In this document: one piece after another, positions 1-11,934 of the stretch
Layout: every line of letters begins with the position of its first letter
How positions within the stretch are numbered: the stretch's first letter is position 1
Notes under the pieces: generated by a model
The model's input: only the letters and a program-made list of their open reading frames with translations
Told to the model about the DNA's origin: nothing
Database searches by the model: none
Origin: Balaenoptera acutorostrata
Lineage: Eukaryota > Chordata > Mammalia > Artiodactyla > Balaenopteridae
Length of the DNA: 64,000 nucleotides
Direction: 5' to 3'
NCBI RefSeq assembly: GCF_949987535.1
Contig: NC_080075.1
Coordinates: 55,421,636-55,485,635, forward strand
Position numbers and translations under genes: made by a program

Positions 1-880
1 CCCTCAGGTCCCTCAAGCTTTAGGGAATCTTCAAAGGTGATGATTTTGCATTCATTGTAGGCCTTCCTCTTGCAGGTAAGAGCCAAGCTCTGTGACCCTG
101 GTGCTCTAAATGTTTTTCTTGTAGACTCCAAAAATTTTTTTTGAAAATATGTGTACCCCTTTGCACATTTTTAGGAGCCAACACACAAAATTTTTCCATA
201 GCTTAAACAGTTACATAGGGTGTACTTTCTGGTGTATGCAAATATTGACATTTAAAGATAAAAGTGTTGCAGTACTCTGAAAAATGTTTCTAAATGAAAT
301 ACTATAGTGATTGGATACCCACTGTAATCCTTTTAAAAAATACATGAAATTCTCCCTTAACAGTTGGAAAAATTTCATCTCTTTTTCCTCCTTGAATTTA
401 TATTTCCTTCTACTTTCCCTACAGAATTTTATCCTAATACATTTTTGTGATTGCATATCTTTTATGCATCACCCTATCATACTTCTCTCCAACCAAGCTA
501 TGTATATAAAATGAATTTATTAAAATTTCTTGTGACCATACATTCTAGATGTTAGAGAATATTTTGTCTGGATTTGTACCATGACAACTAATATACAGTT
601 AATCAAAACAAATGCTATTAGAAAATCTAATAGCTACTAAGGAAGCATAAAAAATAAAGATTAATTGAAAATACATCTCTTAATGAGAAGAAGCTTTTTT
701 TCCCTACCCCAATTAGTTCATATATCCATGGATGAATATTACTCATCGCTAGAAGGGGTCAAGGTTCAGTATTAATTCTATTTGTTTTGTTTTGTTTTTT
801 AAATAGGTGCAAGAGCTGAGCTCAGAAATCTTTTCATATACATAAGTACAAAGGAATGTAAGGAGTTTTGTTGTAGCAAT
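1..880. other. AT-rich intergenic DNA
   Basis: Only short chance frames. I see no recognisable repeat, RNA gene or conserved coding sequence. Confidence 0.6.
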
Positions 881-893
881 GTCACTCAGTTTT

Positions 894-1193
894 GTTTTGT
901 TTTTTTTAATTAATTAATTAATTTATTTTTGGCTGTGTTGGGTCTTCGTTTCTGTGCGAGGGCTTTCTCTAGTTGTGGCAAGCGGGGGCCACTCTTCATC
1001 GCGGTGTGCTGGCCTCTCACTATCGCGGCCTCTCTTGTTGCGGAGCACAGGCTCCAGACGTGCAGGCTCAGTACTTGTGGCTTACGAGCCCAGTTGCTCC
1101 GCGGCATGTGGGATCTTCCCAGACCAGGGCTTGAACCCGTGTCCCCTGCATTGGCAGGCAGATTCTCAACCACTGCGCCACCAGGGAAGACCC
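894..1193 (-). mobile_element. CHR-type tRNA-derived SINE, full length
   Basis: The plus strand shows an AT-rich tail (taattaattaatttattt), then the CHR body, then the tRNA-like head ending ccaccagggaaga, so the element reads on the minus strand. A 13-bp target-site duplication, gtcactcagtttt, flanks it at 881-893 and 1194-1206. Both boundaries are therefore certain. Confidence 0.95.
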
Positions 1194-1206
1194 GTCACTC
1201 AGTTTT

Positions 1207-2464
1207 ATAAACTCCTTTTGAGTTAATCTCAAAGATCATATGGGTAGATCATTAAAAACCTATCAGCTGACAACTAGAATAGATTCTCCTTCACTTTGAA
1301 TGAGAGCAGAGGATTGGAAGCTAGTTGATTGCCCAGTCATTAGTCACCCCTTTTCTCCACGTGGATGCTGGCATTTAGACTGTCCCTTCATTGCACCATA
1401 CATTTTTCCCTAAGCCAATGCACTGTGGGAAGACTTGGGACAGGTAAGTAGTGTGCCTTTCTTTTGGGAAGTGGGAGAAGGGTGATCGTGCAAGCAAAGC
1501 AAGAGGGAGAACAAGCAGCATGCCTCGTCCATGTGCTCAGACGGGACAGCTGTATAAGAGAGTGCTTGTGGAAGTTGAGGACTCGTCATGTGAGGCTCCC
1601 AAAATGACTTACACCAAAGTACGTACCCTTTGGAGGGTCTTCATGTATTCCCAAGAGTACCTGTACCTTAGTTTGTGCTGGTCCATTGCTGGATGGATGA
1701 GCAAAGAAAGGGAAGGTGATGGGGCGAGGGGTCCCTGCAGGGTCTGAAGGTCTCTTTGTAGGAGGAAAGGTGCTCTGGGCAGAGACGACCTCCCTGAGGG
1801 GTGACCGCCTCTCTGTAGGGTCTTTCTGAGGAGGGGATGGAAACAGCAAGGATCTGAGCCAGGCACACTGGCTGCTGTCTGTCTCAGACCCAGACTCTCA
1901 CAGCTTTCCTTCTCCTTTTGGTTCAACCTACTTTGAGCTCTTGAAAGACCTTCCTTCTCATTCTTCCATGTGGGGCCTCTGCAGACCAGGGGGGCTGGGG
2001 GGCTCCCCACAGAGAAATCAGAGTGGAGAGGAGCATAGTGAGACCATCGAGGGCCTGAGAAAGCTAGAGTCCCCATCAGTCCCTGACAGAGGGCTGGCTA
2101 CTTTCCTGGCTCTCTATCCTCTCCATCCCAGGATGTGCTCATTCGTGGGGTCTTGGCTTGCTGCTGTGGCACTTTTGTCATTAGAAAAAGGCGTTCTTTG
2201 GGCAGTACAGCACCGTGAGCATATGAGGTGGGGCTCACAAGTCACCTCTGTACTAAGAAAAATTCTCCCCTTCCTCTGGACTGATGCAGCCCGGTGCCAA
2301 GGGGCATGGCTTGGCCAGGGGAGGGTGGGCCGCATTTCAGTGCCCACTTGTCCCCTCGACTGGGCACCTTTTGGCATTGCACAACCTCATAACCATGTGG
2401 GGCACGCTGCTTGTTCTAGCCTCTCTGTCTTCGAGCATACTGTCTCCCCTCTTGGAGTGCTGTC
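1207..2464. other. Intergenic DNA, no gene supported
   Basis: Overlapping frames on both strands (up to 176 codons at 1941-2471) lack family resemblance, splice context or domain motifs. Confidence 0.6.
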
Positions 2465-2644
2465 CTTCTAGCTGGATTCGCCAAACCCTACCCACCCTTT
2501 GAGGACCGGTTCAGGTGCTGCCTTCTCCTCCAAGAGCCAGGCTCCTCCAGCCCATGATCATCTCCCCCTCATGCGGCTTCTTGCAATTCTCTGTCTATAG
2601 ACATTAATTATACTGGAAATGATGGGGGGGTATTTATACTAGAG

Positions 2645-2899
2645 CAATGGTTCTCAACTGGGGGCAGTTTTGACCCTCACAGGACATTTGGCAGTTTCTG
2701 GAGATATTTTTCGTTGTCACAACTGGGGCCGGGAGCCTGTTACTGGCATCTAGTGAGTAGAGGCCAGGAATGCTACGGCTTACGGGCCCAGTTGCTCCAC
2801 GGCATGTGGGGTATCCTACAATGCACAGGACAGCTCCCCCTCTCTCCAAGCAAAGAATAATGTGGCCCAAAGTGTCAACAGTGCCAAGGAGAAACTCTG
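2645..2899 (+). mobile_element. MER20 (hAT-type DNA element) carrying a SINE fragment
   Basis: It starts caatggttctcaactggggg and continues with recognisable MER20 phrases (gacatttggcagt, gttgtcacaactgggg, ctactggcatcta, cctacaatgcacaggacagc), ending gagaaactctg. MER20 is about 219 bp from memory. This copy spans 255 bp because about 36 bp of CHR SINE sequence sits inside it. It interrupts an L2. Confidence 0.85.
2777..2810 (-). repeat. 34-bp CHR SINE fragment inside MER20
   Basis: These 34 bases match the interior of the CHR SINE at 1079-1112 at 32 of 34 positions. They also match the reverse complement of the plus-strand copy at 10490-10789 at 32 of 34. There is no tail, no tRNA head and no target duplication. 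The MER20 text resumes on both sides (ggaatgct before, atcctacaatgc after). Confidence 0.85.
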
Positions 2900-3100
2900 G
2901 ATGAGATGATCTCCAGTCTTGAAAACGCTTTATGTCACACCCTAAGTTATGTTTTGGGGTTTTTATATTGTGTTTTAATGATCAGTGTCAGTGTTATTTT
3001 GCAACCAGATGGTAACTTCTTGGAGGGCAGAGACCATGTGTCTTGCAGGTCTGTACCCTAAAGGCACTAGCACAGGATCCCCCAGAGTTTTTTGCCATCA

Positions 3101-4306
3101 GGAAGATACAGAGGAAGGATGAACAGATACTCTCTGGCCTGCCCCAGCCCTGCTCTCAGATGTTTCCCATGAGCCTCTGCTAGAATTCCTTGCCAGTTGG
3201 ACTCTATTACATTATATCCTAGAGCAACAACAAAAAAACTGAAGACAAGAGAGCCAGACAGACACGGATTCCTTAGTATGGCTCAGGGAACCACCCAGTC
3301 TCCAGCCTGCCCCTCACTACATGCCTAAGCCATGGGCTAAGCTGAGGAGACGTGAGAGAAATCATTAAACTTCAGGGTTGTGGGCAGCCAAGTATCAGCT
3401 TTCTCCTTAGCCTGGAGCGAAGAATCTATGAACTGTTTCCTAAATCAGTAAATGCAACCTGGGAAACCCCACAGCAGGATTCATTAGAAAGAAAAGCTCT
3501 GATAGATTTCTCTCAAGTGTAGCATCTCTCAGCATCAGATCTTTATATTTGAGGGGGTCCAGAGCACGAGGACAAAGGGAGGTCCACAAGCCATGTGTTT
3601 ACGTATCTTACAACTATAAAGCGAGCTAACAAATTGTTAAATGTTCCAGCTTCCTATCTTGAAAAATACATCTTCATGATGACCTAGAAGGTAAAGTTTG
3701 AATTGAGAATGCTCATATTCCTCTCATCCCCATGCTGGAACATGGTGGTTTTGGGGAGACCTGGCCCCAGGCCACCCCCCCCCCCCGCCGCCGCCACCCT
3801 GCACTCATGGCCTATGGCCTGTCCCCTTCTCCTTCACCCCCCAGCTCTGCCTCACCCTTGGAGGGGCCTGATGTGGACATCCAGCCTACATATGCAGGTT
3901 CCAATCACACCTCTTTTATGCTCACCACCATTTCAGTCTACCCTGTGGAGGATGGACCTGGAGAAGAGGACTGCAGGCTGGAGAAACAGGTTTGGGACCT
4001 TCTGGGCAAGGAGTTCCTTGGTCCTGTATGCCTAGGGTATGTTCTTGGAAGGTGTGAGTGTGGTGGGCACGTCCACTTGGCCCTACAGACTTTTCACCCT
4101 GTGGGGAAGGGTGAGACCAGATAAGAATCAGAGGGGAGCCCTCTTAAAGTGCTGGCCCAGAGTGAGGTCCCTCTTATCGGATCGAAGGGCACACTCTTTC
4201 CCAGAGTAGCAGGAGCTGCATCATGTGCCCTGGGCCTCCTGGAGGCCAACCCCCCGCCCCTACCCCTGCCACACGCAGACTGGGCAGGTACCTCAAGAGC
4301 CATTTT
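3101..4306. other. Intergenic DNA with a C-run
   Basis: Apart from the C/CCG run nothing recognisable is present. Frames at 3703-4124 read through low-complexity proline/histidine codons. Confidence 0.6.
3771..3796. repeat. C-run plus (CCG)n
   Basis: A run of about twelve C followed by gccgccgcc. Likely length-unstable; the frames here are products of the run. Confidence 0.9.
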
Positions 4307-5100
4307 GGAGGGTAACAGCTTTATTGAGATATAATTTATATACCATACAATTTCCCCATTTAAAGTGTACAATTAGATGGCTTTTAGTATATTAAAGTTT
4401 TACAACCATCACCACATTTAATTTTAGGACATTTCATCACCCTAAGGGAAACTGTGCGCCCCTAGCTCTCATCCCCCAATCCCTCTGTTCCCCTAGCCCT
4501 AAGCAACCACTAATCTGTCTCTAGAGATTGGTGTATTCTGGACATTTCATATGAATGGAATTATAAAATATGTAGTCCTTTGTGATTGGTTTATTTTACT
4601 TAGCATGATGTTTTCAGGGTTCAACCATGTGGTAGCATGGATCAATGCTCCATTCCTTTTTTTTTTAAGTAAATTTTATTTATTTATTTATTTATTTATT
4701 TTTGGCTGCATTGGGTCTTCATTGCTGCATGTGGGCTTTCTCTACTTGCAGTGAGCGGGGGCTACTCATCGTGGTGGCTTCTCTTGTTGTGGAGCACGGG
4801 CTGTAGGCCTGTGGGCTCAGTAGTTGTGGCTTGTGGGCTCTAGAGCGCAGTCTCAGTAGTTGTAGCGCACATGCCCAGTTGCTCCGCAGCATGTGGGATC
4901 TTCCCGGACCAGGGCTCGAACCCGTGTCCCCTGCACTGGCAGGCGGATTCTTAACCACTGCACCACCAGGGAAGCCCCTTCATTCCTTTTTATTGCCAAA
5001 TAATATTCCATTGTATGGCTCTCTAACACGGTAGTTATCCACCCATCGGTTGATGGACACTTGGGTTGCTTCCAGACCTTTCATGGTCTTTTCATGGAGC
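4307..5100 (-). mobile_element. Old L1 3' region, split by a CHR SINE
   Basis: Plus-strand text gctttattgagatataattt, catttaaagtgtacaatta, catcaccacatttaatttta, ggacatttcatatgaatgg and, after the SINE, aataatattccattgtatgg and ggttgatggacacttgggtt is reverse-strand L1 spanning the end of ORF2 and the 3' region. Confidence 0.85.
4662..4980 (-). mobile_element. CHR-type SINE inserted in an old L1
   Basis: An AT-rich (ttta)n tail and CHR body end at 'caccaccagggaagcccc' on the plus strand. Direct repeats of cattcctttt at 4651-4660 and 4981-4990 flank it. It belongs to a different subtype from the copy at 894: it reads 'ggctgcattgggtc' and carries additional 'agtagttgt' units. Confidence 0.93.
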
Positions 5101-5464
5101 CTTTTGTGAGTGTACAGACTATGCTTGTCTGTGGTTCCCCACTGGCATCCCCTCTCAGCAAGGCCCTACCACCATTTCCCTTGGCACAGACATCAATCCC
5201 TCAACCCCTCATGGGGCCAGAGCAGGGCTGTTTTCCCTCCAGAAGTGGAGAAATGGCTCCCTTTCCACATGTGAGTTCTCATGTATGCTCCTAATAGCTC
5301 CACTTCTCCCCATGTCTCTCACACTCCCTTGTTTAGGTTCATCCCCACGGCTTTCTCCAGAGGACAGGCTGGGAACAGGTGCCAAATCACCTCCATTAGC
5401 TATTGCTGAGCCCACGTTCCAACTCATGTAATCCTCTTCTCCTTAGCCAAATGGGAAAGCCCTT

Positions 5465-5945
5465 GCATGATTCAGAACTCTTGGTTCCAAGTGACAGAAA
5501 CACAATTTAAATCAAAGTTAATAGCAACTGAAAAGCTTAGGGATGTCTCTATTTCAGGTGGATCCAGGGGCTCAAATCATGCCAACAAGGACTCACTCTC
5601 TCTCCTTCTCCTCCCTCCCTCCCTCTCCTTCCCTGAGTCTTCTCATCTCTTCTTGGCTTTGCTTTTCTTCACGTCAGCTTTATTCTCAGTGAGGCCTTCC
5701 CCAAGTGGAACAAGACAGCATCCAGTAGCTCTGGACATTTATTCTGCTTGCTTAGTACCCAGTGGAGAGTTTATCTTTCCCAGGAGTTCCAGCAAAAGTC
5801 CTCAGTCTGAGACTCATTGGTTAGGCTTGGGTCATGTGTCCACACCAGAACCAATCATTTGGCCAGGAGATGGAATGTTCTGATTGGCCAGGTCTAGGTC
5901 TTGGGTCCACCCTCGATTGGAAGTCAGCCCACTTGAACCTCATGG
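5465..5945. repeat. Ancient interspersed repeat, family not named
   Basis: Phrases such as tccaggggctcaaatcatg, gttccagcaaaagtcctcag, aaccaatcatttggccagg and ctgattggccaggtctaggt belong to a widespread old mammalian repeat I recognise but cannot name reliably. The frame at 5467-5883 is incidental. Confidence 0.6.
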
Positions 5946-8194
5946 ACAAAGATTGATGAACAGGGAGTTCTCCAAAAGAAAATCAAGGGGAAATGAACGT
6001 TGAACACACATAGCAGATGTCACTGGAACCATCCTATGAACTGGCCTGTCTGGGGTCTGCCCTACTAATTTATCATACATGTTTAGATATGCCTGAATCC
6101 TAGTAGTGGACATTCCTAGGCTGAAGCTGAGATCCCTACTACATGTGATAAATTAATTTATGAGATTCTAGAAGTTAATATCCAAGATATTACTGTTCCT
6201 AAGGAGGGTTTGTAATTGAACATGAACAAATACTTAGTCCAGGAAATTTTGCCCTAATAGTAGAATTGTAAGCTTTATATAGCAAGACAGTGGAGAAAAT
6301 ATTTTTGAATTCAAGAGGCCTTTTGGAGACCCAGATGCACCGTAAGTAGGTATCTGTCCAGACCACCCATGTATAGGATCTAAATGTCCTTGACGTAATT
6401 TCATAGTACTTTATCCATGCCGGGGATGAATGGAGTCAGGTGGGGGAGGTGGCAGAGGGCCCAGGGAGTCATAGGCAGGGGTCCTGGGTGGAGAGGAGAG
6501 AACTGGTTGTAGCAGCACAATATAGCTCTTCTCCGAGATTCCCCCCTCACTCTTTCCCCCCCTTTCCTTATTCCTTTGTCGCCATGGCAACTAACGATGC
6601 TCCCTCATCCTCTTCCCCTCTCCAGCTGGCTCCCATCCCCAGGACCCACCTCTCTGTCTCACCAACTTCACAGAGCTGTTGCCAGCTTCTCTCCACGTCT
6701 CTCAGTGAGGGCACCCAGCTTTGCCCTCCCTCCTCAACGCACTCTCTTGCCTCATTTCCCCACCCCCAGGCCCCTGCCTTGCCCCTTCTTTAACTCTGAT
6801 CCAGGCTCGAGCCAAATTCCCATCTTCCTTCAAGAAGTTGTGTGAAAATTGGATTTTGGCCACTCTAACCTGATTTGAAATGCATTAAGAGATCTGTCTC
6901 TTGAAACACCTCAAGGTGAGGCTATTTGTGAAGGGAAGAAGCATCCTTTACTGCTGCTTCTGTGCTTAAACGCGGTGCTAGAGTGAATCACGTTCTATTT
7001 TTGTAACTAGGAGTGTTTTCTGTTTGAAGAAATCCCCCAGCATGTCTCTGAGTGAAACAGAAGACTCTATCATAAGGGAAATCACATCTCAAGTTCAAAG
7101 TTTGTGAACTGGTGGGCCCACAGACTTTTGGTAGGTCCATAGAGTGCTTAAAAAGATGGAACCAACAGTTAAAAGATGGAACCAACACATAAAAAGACTG
7201 GATTCCTGGATGCCCTTGAACAACTAGACAGGGAGCCTGCATCCTCACACGGTGGAAGTGGGAGGGAGGGAGGGGAGTGGGGGGCTGTCTTTTTTACACT
7301 GGCTCTTCCTTTCTTGTTAGCTACACCTGGCCAGCTCCCCTCTTTCACCTGCCCCACCTGGGTCCTTCTGGCATCCCAGTTTTTGACTCCCACCCTAGCT
7401 GATCTGTTTTGAGAATCAGGATGGTCCCGCAGTGTGTGGTTTGCTTAGGGCAGCCGTCTGGGGTTCCACCGATATTAGTCTGATATCTGAGAGCAGGTGG
7501 GCTTTCTACACTTCTCTGTGTTTCCAGAGTCTTCCAATCAAAGCTCATTGTTTTCTAGGAGCCCACTCGGGCCAGCTCTGATACCAGGGGAGGCTTTGTA
7601 TATGTGAGGATACAGAAATTGTCCAGAAGTGAAGGCAATGAGAGTGAACTGTAAGATTTCTCTCTGGGTCCGACCACCTCCCTTTCATACACCTGCTATA
7701 GTATCCAGGTCTTCAGGATGAGCCAGGCATGGCTGATTCAAGAGGGAAGACCCCCCAGGCCAGTTACAGACCCACTCACATGACTGGATGAACCCAGCAG
7801 AGGATGTTGGGTGGGGTCCAGAGGAAGCTATCAAGGGCTTTGAGTATGGATCTCCCTCTAGCCAAGAAAATGGCAGGTGTGTGGGGTTCCTGGGCTAGTG
7901 TGTGAGGACTTACATCCTTGTCCCCTCTCAGAGACATTTCCCTCCACAGCCTTTGGTGGGAGGAAGGGAGAGAGTGGGTGGAATGAAACGGTAGATTTTT
8001 GAGCCAAGTACCTTTGAAGCCGCTACCCGTAGGTGTGCACAATATAGAGAGACAGAGCGGACCGCACAATACCATGTGAAATACAGTAACAGTACTCTTC
8101 ACATACGTTATCAAAGCAGCTCTGAATCTTCATTCACAAATACAAATAAATGAGACATAGATTTCTTAGCTTTCTTTAAAGCAACTTTCAGCTC
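5946..8194. other. Intergenic DNA, no gene supported
   Basis: Contains the G-quadruplex candidate at 7260. Frames around 6440-6845 are serine/proline-rich chance readings of a pyrimidine-rich stretch. Confidence 0.55.
7260..7283 (+). other. G-quadruplex candidate
   Basis: Four G-runs of three or more with single-base A loops (gggagggagggagggg), followed by another G6 run. Meets the standard G3+N1-7 pattern. Confidence 0.7.
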
Positions 8195-8375
8195 TGCGCC
8201 ACACTTGGTCTCTGCCACCTTCTTGCTGAGGGAGCTCAGGCAACTCCTGAACCTCTCTGAGTCTCGTTCTCATCTGCAAAGTGAGGATGGTTATAGTACT
8301 CCCTCAGGGGGTGGCCGTGGGATGAGATGAGTTGACATAAAGTGTGTTGCACGGGGCAGAATATCCAGTAGGTAC
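8195..8375 (+). repeat. MIR SINE
   Basis: ctgaacctctctgagtctcg, catctgcaaagtgaggatgg and a degenerate 3' end match MIR. Confidence 0.75.
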
Positions 8376-10427
8376 TGGGGAAGTGTGTGCTCCCTTCTCT
8401 CCTCTCCAGCACATCTTCACAGAGACTTGAGCTCGGGATCCTCTCTCAGGTTGTCTAGTGTATCCTTTAGTTCATTGGCTTGTTCATTCATTTGCTCCCC
8501 AAGTACTGATTGAGCCCCCAGCAGTGGGTTAGTCCCTGCAGCACACAATTAGCTGCTCTGGCATCTCCTGGTCAAAGAGAGTGCTGGGAGGAGAGCGGGT
8601 CCATGGTAGAGAATGTCTGAGACTGCCCTCCCCCGCCTCCCTTCCCCCCCCACCACTGCTTAAACCAAGGGTTGCCTTGCTCAGCACTTTCTGCCCGGCT
8701 TCCTGGTGGCTGTCTTCCAAGGCCTGCTTTCTGCCCCAGGACCCTACAAAGGCTCCTTTGATGAAAAGTTTGAGGCAAAGTGACTGTGTCATTTGATACA
8801 AATGAGGCTCATGAGGGTAAAAAGTGTAGCTTTATTCTCCTATTTTGGGATTTTCTAGCCCAGAGAAAAACGAGCAGCTGAATGGGGCTGGGGGCGGAAG
8901 CCAGGAGGGAGGGGAAACGCCAAGAGTTGGAGAGCTCTATGCTTCTGTTAGCCCTGGGATTAGCAGCTGCAAGCCTGGGGCGTGACCTGCACACCAAGAG
9001 GTGCCTCCCGCTCAGGCAGACTCTGCTTCCAGAGCCGGTGGGTGTACGAGGGGCACCCCCGCATTGCCTGGGAGGGGACCTCCTGTCCCCCCAGGCCACC
9101 AGACTCAGCATCCTCCACTGCTGGGCCTGCTCCCGTGGTCCCCACCCCCTTTCAAAATGCATAGCACCTGCTCCCCTTCCTCCAGCTGATGGGGTGCCGA
9201 GGACCAGGATGGGATTTGAGGGGATCCACAAAAGCCCCCCACCCCAGAGGGTCTCCTTCATCCACCTCGAGGGCTGGCCTCATGGGTGGACTGCCACGGC
9301 ATTGGCACCGGGCCCCATGCTCAGGGGGACCCTGCGCTCAGGGAGACCTCACACTTGGTTTCAGGCTCTGCTGTCACCACCTTGGAATTCTCCATAGTTC
9401 TTGAGCAAGACACCCTGCATTGTCCTTTTGCACTGGGCCTCACAGACTCTGGAGCCGATTCTGATCCTCTCCACTTCTCCCAGTTCTTAAAGTCAGGTCG
9501 GTGATCCCTACACATTCTTTGCTCATCTTTTACTAACACCTCTCATTTGTATAGCTCTGCATTTTCCACGAGCCTGCACGCTGTTATCAGACCTGTCACC
9601 ACGAGTCCCTAAATCACTGACTCATGCCAGAGTTGTTTGTGGGATTTGTCTCATGACCCCAGGCCCTTTGATGCCACCCTTTTGTTCTTGAGGAATAAAA
9701 ATGCCTACCTTCTGACCCTATCTGCGATACCCTCCTACTTAAGTGTAGGAAATTTGCAAGTCCAAAGCTGATCCTCCACTTGGCTCTTCAGAGCCTCGGA
9801 CAAGCCCTCTGGGAGCGCTTAATAAATACTGACTAATGAACCTGCAGCTGCTGCTCCTTTGGCTAATTAAATCTAAATAAGTCACAGGCTTTAAATTATG
9901 CAATAAGGCTTGGCCAAAACAGCTTAAAAATGCGGGAGCCCTAGTTTTTCTGCTCTGCCCTGTGGAAAAAAATCCCATCTTTTAATCATGCTTAACCTTC
10001 CTGAAAGAACAGTGGCAACCTTTAAATAATGAATGAATGTATATTAGCGAGATTTTTTTTTCCCCAAGCTACACACAACGGAGCTAGATCATAAAAGGGA
10101 CAGAGGCAGAGATAGGCCTGGGGGGATTCCGGAAGTTTCTGGTGAATCGCAGGGTGCTGGGAGAAATCATTTGGTTGCTCAGAAGCCCAGAGCAAGGACT
10201 GGTGAAGAGCACGGGGGGAGGAGGGGCAGATGCACTGCCATCCAACCTGCGCCTGCCAGCTGTGATGGAGGCTCCCACAGCACTTGTGGGGGCTACACAC
10301 TCAGTTATCCTCTCTCCACTCCTTCCTATCTTGCCTCCACGTACCCTCCCACCCCCGAAGACCCTCCAGGCCAAGAGCAGTGTCTTCACAACAGAGCAAA
10401 GGTTGAATTGAGTCACATCACCTAGAG
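8376..10427. other. Mostly unique intergenic DNA
   Basis: No repeat recognised at 8880-9400 despite a 171-codon frame. The segment 9770-10060 is A/T-rich and carries ggctaattaaat and aattatgcaataagg, which look like homeodomain and C/EBP or POU motifs; it may be a conserved noncoding element. Confidence 0.45.
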
Positions 10428-10890
10428 CAGTGCTTTGCAGACTTTCAGGTGCGCAAGAGTCATTGGGGATATTGTCAAAAATGCAAACGGGGGCTTCCCT
10501 GGTGGCGCAGTGGTTGAGAGTCTGCCTGCCGGTGCAGGGGACACGGGTTCGGGCCCTGGTCTGGGAGGAGCCCACATGCCGCGGAGCAACTGGGCCCGTG
10601 AGCCACAATTACTGAGCCTGCGCGTCTGGAGCCTGTGCTCCGCAACAAGAGAGGCCGCGATAGTGAGAGGCCCGCGCACCGCGATGAAGAGTGGCCCCCA
10701 CTTGCCACAACTGGAGAAGGCCCTCGCACAGAAACGAAGACCCAACACAGCCATAAATAAATAAATAAATAAATAAGTAAATAAAAAAAAAAAATGCAAA
10801 CGATCAGTGGGTCCAGGGTGGGGCCTGGGATGCTGCATTTCTAAGATGCCTGGGGCTGCTGGTCCTCAGATCACGTGTAGAGTAGCCAGG
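10428..10890 (+). mobile_element. MER5A-like hAT element split by a SINE
   Basis: cagtgctttgcagactttcag opens the left part. After the CHR SINE the text continues with gggtggggcctgggatgctgcatttct and ends near gtagccagg. Reading across the SINE restores one continuous MER5A. Confidence 0.75.
10490..10789 (+). mobile_element. CHR-type SINE, the only plus-strand full copy
   Basis: The tRNA-like head starts gggcttccctggtggcgcag, with a Pol III A box (tggcgcagtgg, 10503-10513) and B box (ggttcgggccc, 10546-10556). The tail is (aaat)n plus A-run. A perfect 13-bp duplication, aaaaatgcaaacg, lies at 10477-10489 and 10790-10802. It interrupts a MER5A element. Confidence 0.95.
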
Positions 10891-11934
10891 ATTTAGGTTT
10901 TGTAATGAAGCTGAACATTACAATCAACTGGGACACTCTTCAGGTGCTCCCCGGACACCATCTCAGATCAGTTAGATAGGAATTTCTGAAATCAGACCCT
11001 AGGCTCTTTGGTCCCATTCTCCCCATTCCCCACCTTTTTTTTAAAAAACTGAGTTAGAGTCTAGATAATTTTCAGGTCACCCAAATAAAGCCTAGAAAGC
11101 TTAACCAATTTGCTTGCAATCACCGCCTAAAGTGGGATTAGAAACAGATCTGGCAGGGAAGTGGCCTTGGAAACCAAGCCTGCTCCCCCTCCCCCCCTGC
11201 AGATCTCAGCATCTCCAGGACTCTAGCCCTGTTCCTGGGCTCAGGGTTGCAACCTATGTGATTCCATTTGGGGAGCAGGAAAGATTCTTCTATCTTTCTC
11301 CTCCTAAGCCTTCCTGAAAGTTCACTATTAGTGCTTAATTGCTTGGGCTGAAGCTGAGTGTAATGTGTAGGATCTGTTACACTCTGTCTTCAGCATCACG
11401 GTGTGAATGGGATGACAGGACAGACATTGGGGGCACTGGGCTCTGTTCTGCGGGATCTGGGACTTAGGAAGGGGAGGGACTCTCAGGGCAGACTCACCTC
11501 CTCCTGCAACTTTGCTGAGGGCACCCAGCACAGAGGGGTGTGCCCTTCTAAGTCCCCAGGCAAGGCTGTGGCCCCGGTTGTGTAAGATACTGGGGCCTCA
11601 GGCAGAGGTCAGGAGGATAAAGGCAGAGCTGTTCCAGCTGTGTATCGGGAGAAAACCATGACCTTCCTGCTGTGGTATGTGAGCCAGGCCTTAAGGCAAA
11701 AGTGCAGCTGTGGGCCAGGCCCAGCTTGGCTACAGCTGTGCCCTACCCAATTGTCTCAACCTGGACCATGACACTGGGGCAGGGAGTGGGAGCTGGGCTT
11801 AAGAAAGCAGCAAGGTACGGTAGACACAGTTATTTGCTTATTCAATATCCGCCCCTCCCCTTCCCCACCCCCACCATATTATCAGAATCTTAATTTTGTT
11901 CAAGGCTGCAACAGCGTCCAGGCCAAAAACTTAC
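10891..11934. other. Intergenic DNA, no gene supported
   Basis: The first 100 bp may be a further MER5-like scrap (ctcagatcagttagatagga). The remainder shows nothing recognisable. Confidence 0.45.

Larger units (their letters stand above)
2465..3100 (+). repeat. L2 3' region, split by MER20
   Basis: ccaaaccctacccacccttt, gctgccttctcctccaagag and, after the MER20, aacttcttggagggcagagacc and ctagcacaggatcc match the L2 3' end. Confidence 0.7.

Noticed and set aside
929..1210. Similar 80-100-codon frames at 929-1210, 10422-10838, 26550-26732 and 54894-55172, looking like a gene family (shared LGLRFCARAFSSCGK)
   Set aside because: All are translations of the noncoding CHR SINE body, sharing its orientation and boundaries.
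1941..2471. 176-codon frame on the plus strand, with a 155-codon minus-strand frame overlapping its left part
   Set aside because: No domain, no family resemblance, no splice or codon signal; the overlap on both strands is typical of chance in GC-richer DNA.
8882..9397. 171-codon plus-strand frame with a hydrophobic start
   Set aside because: Low-complexity composition, overlapping frames on both strands, and no recognisable family or exon border.
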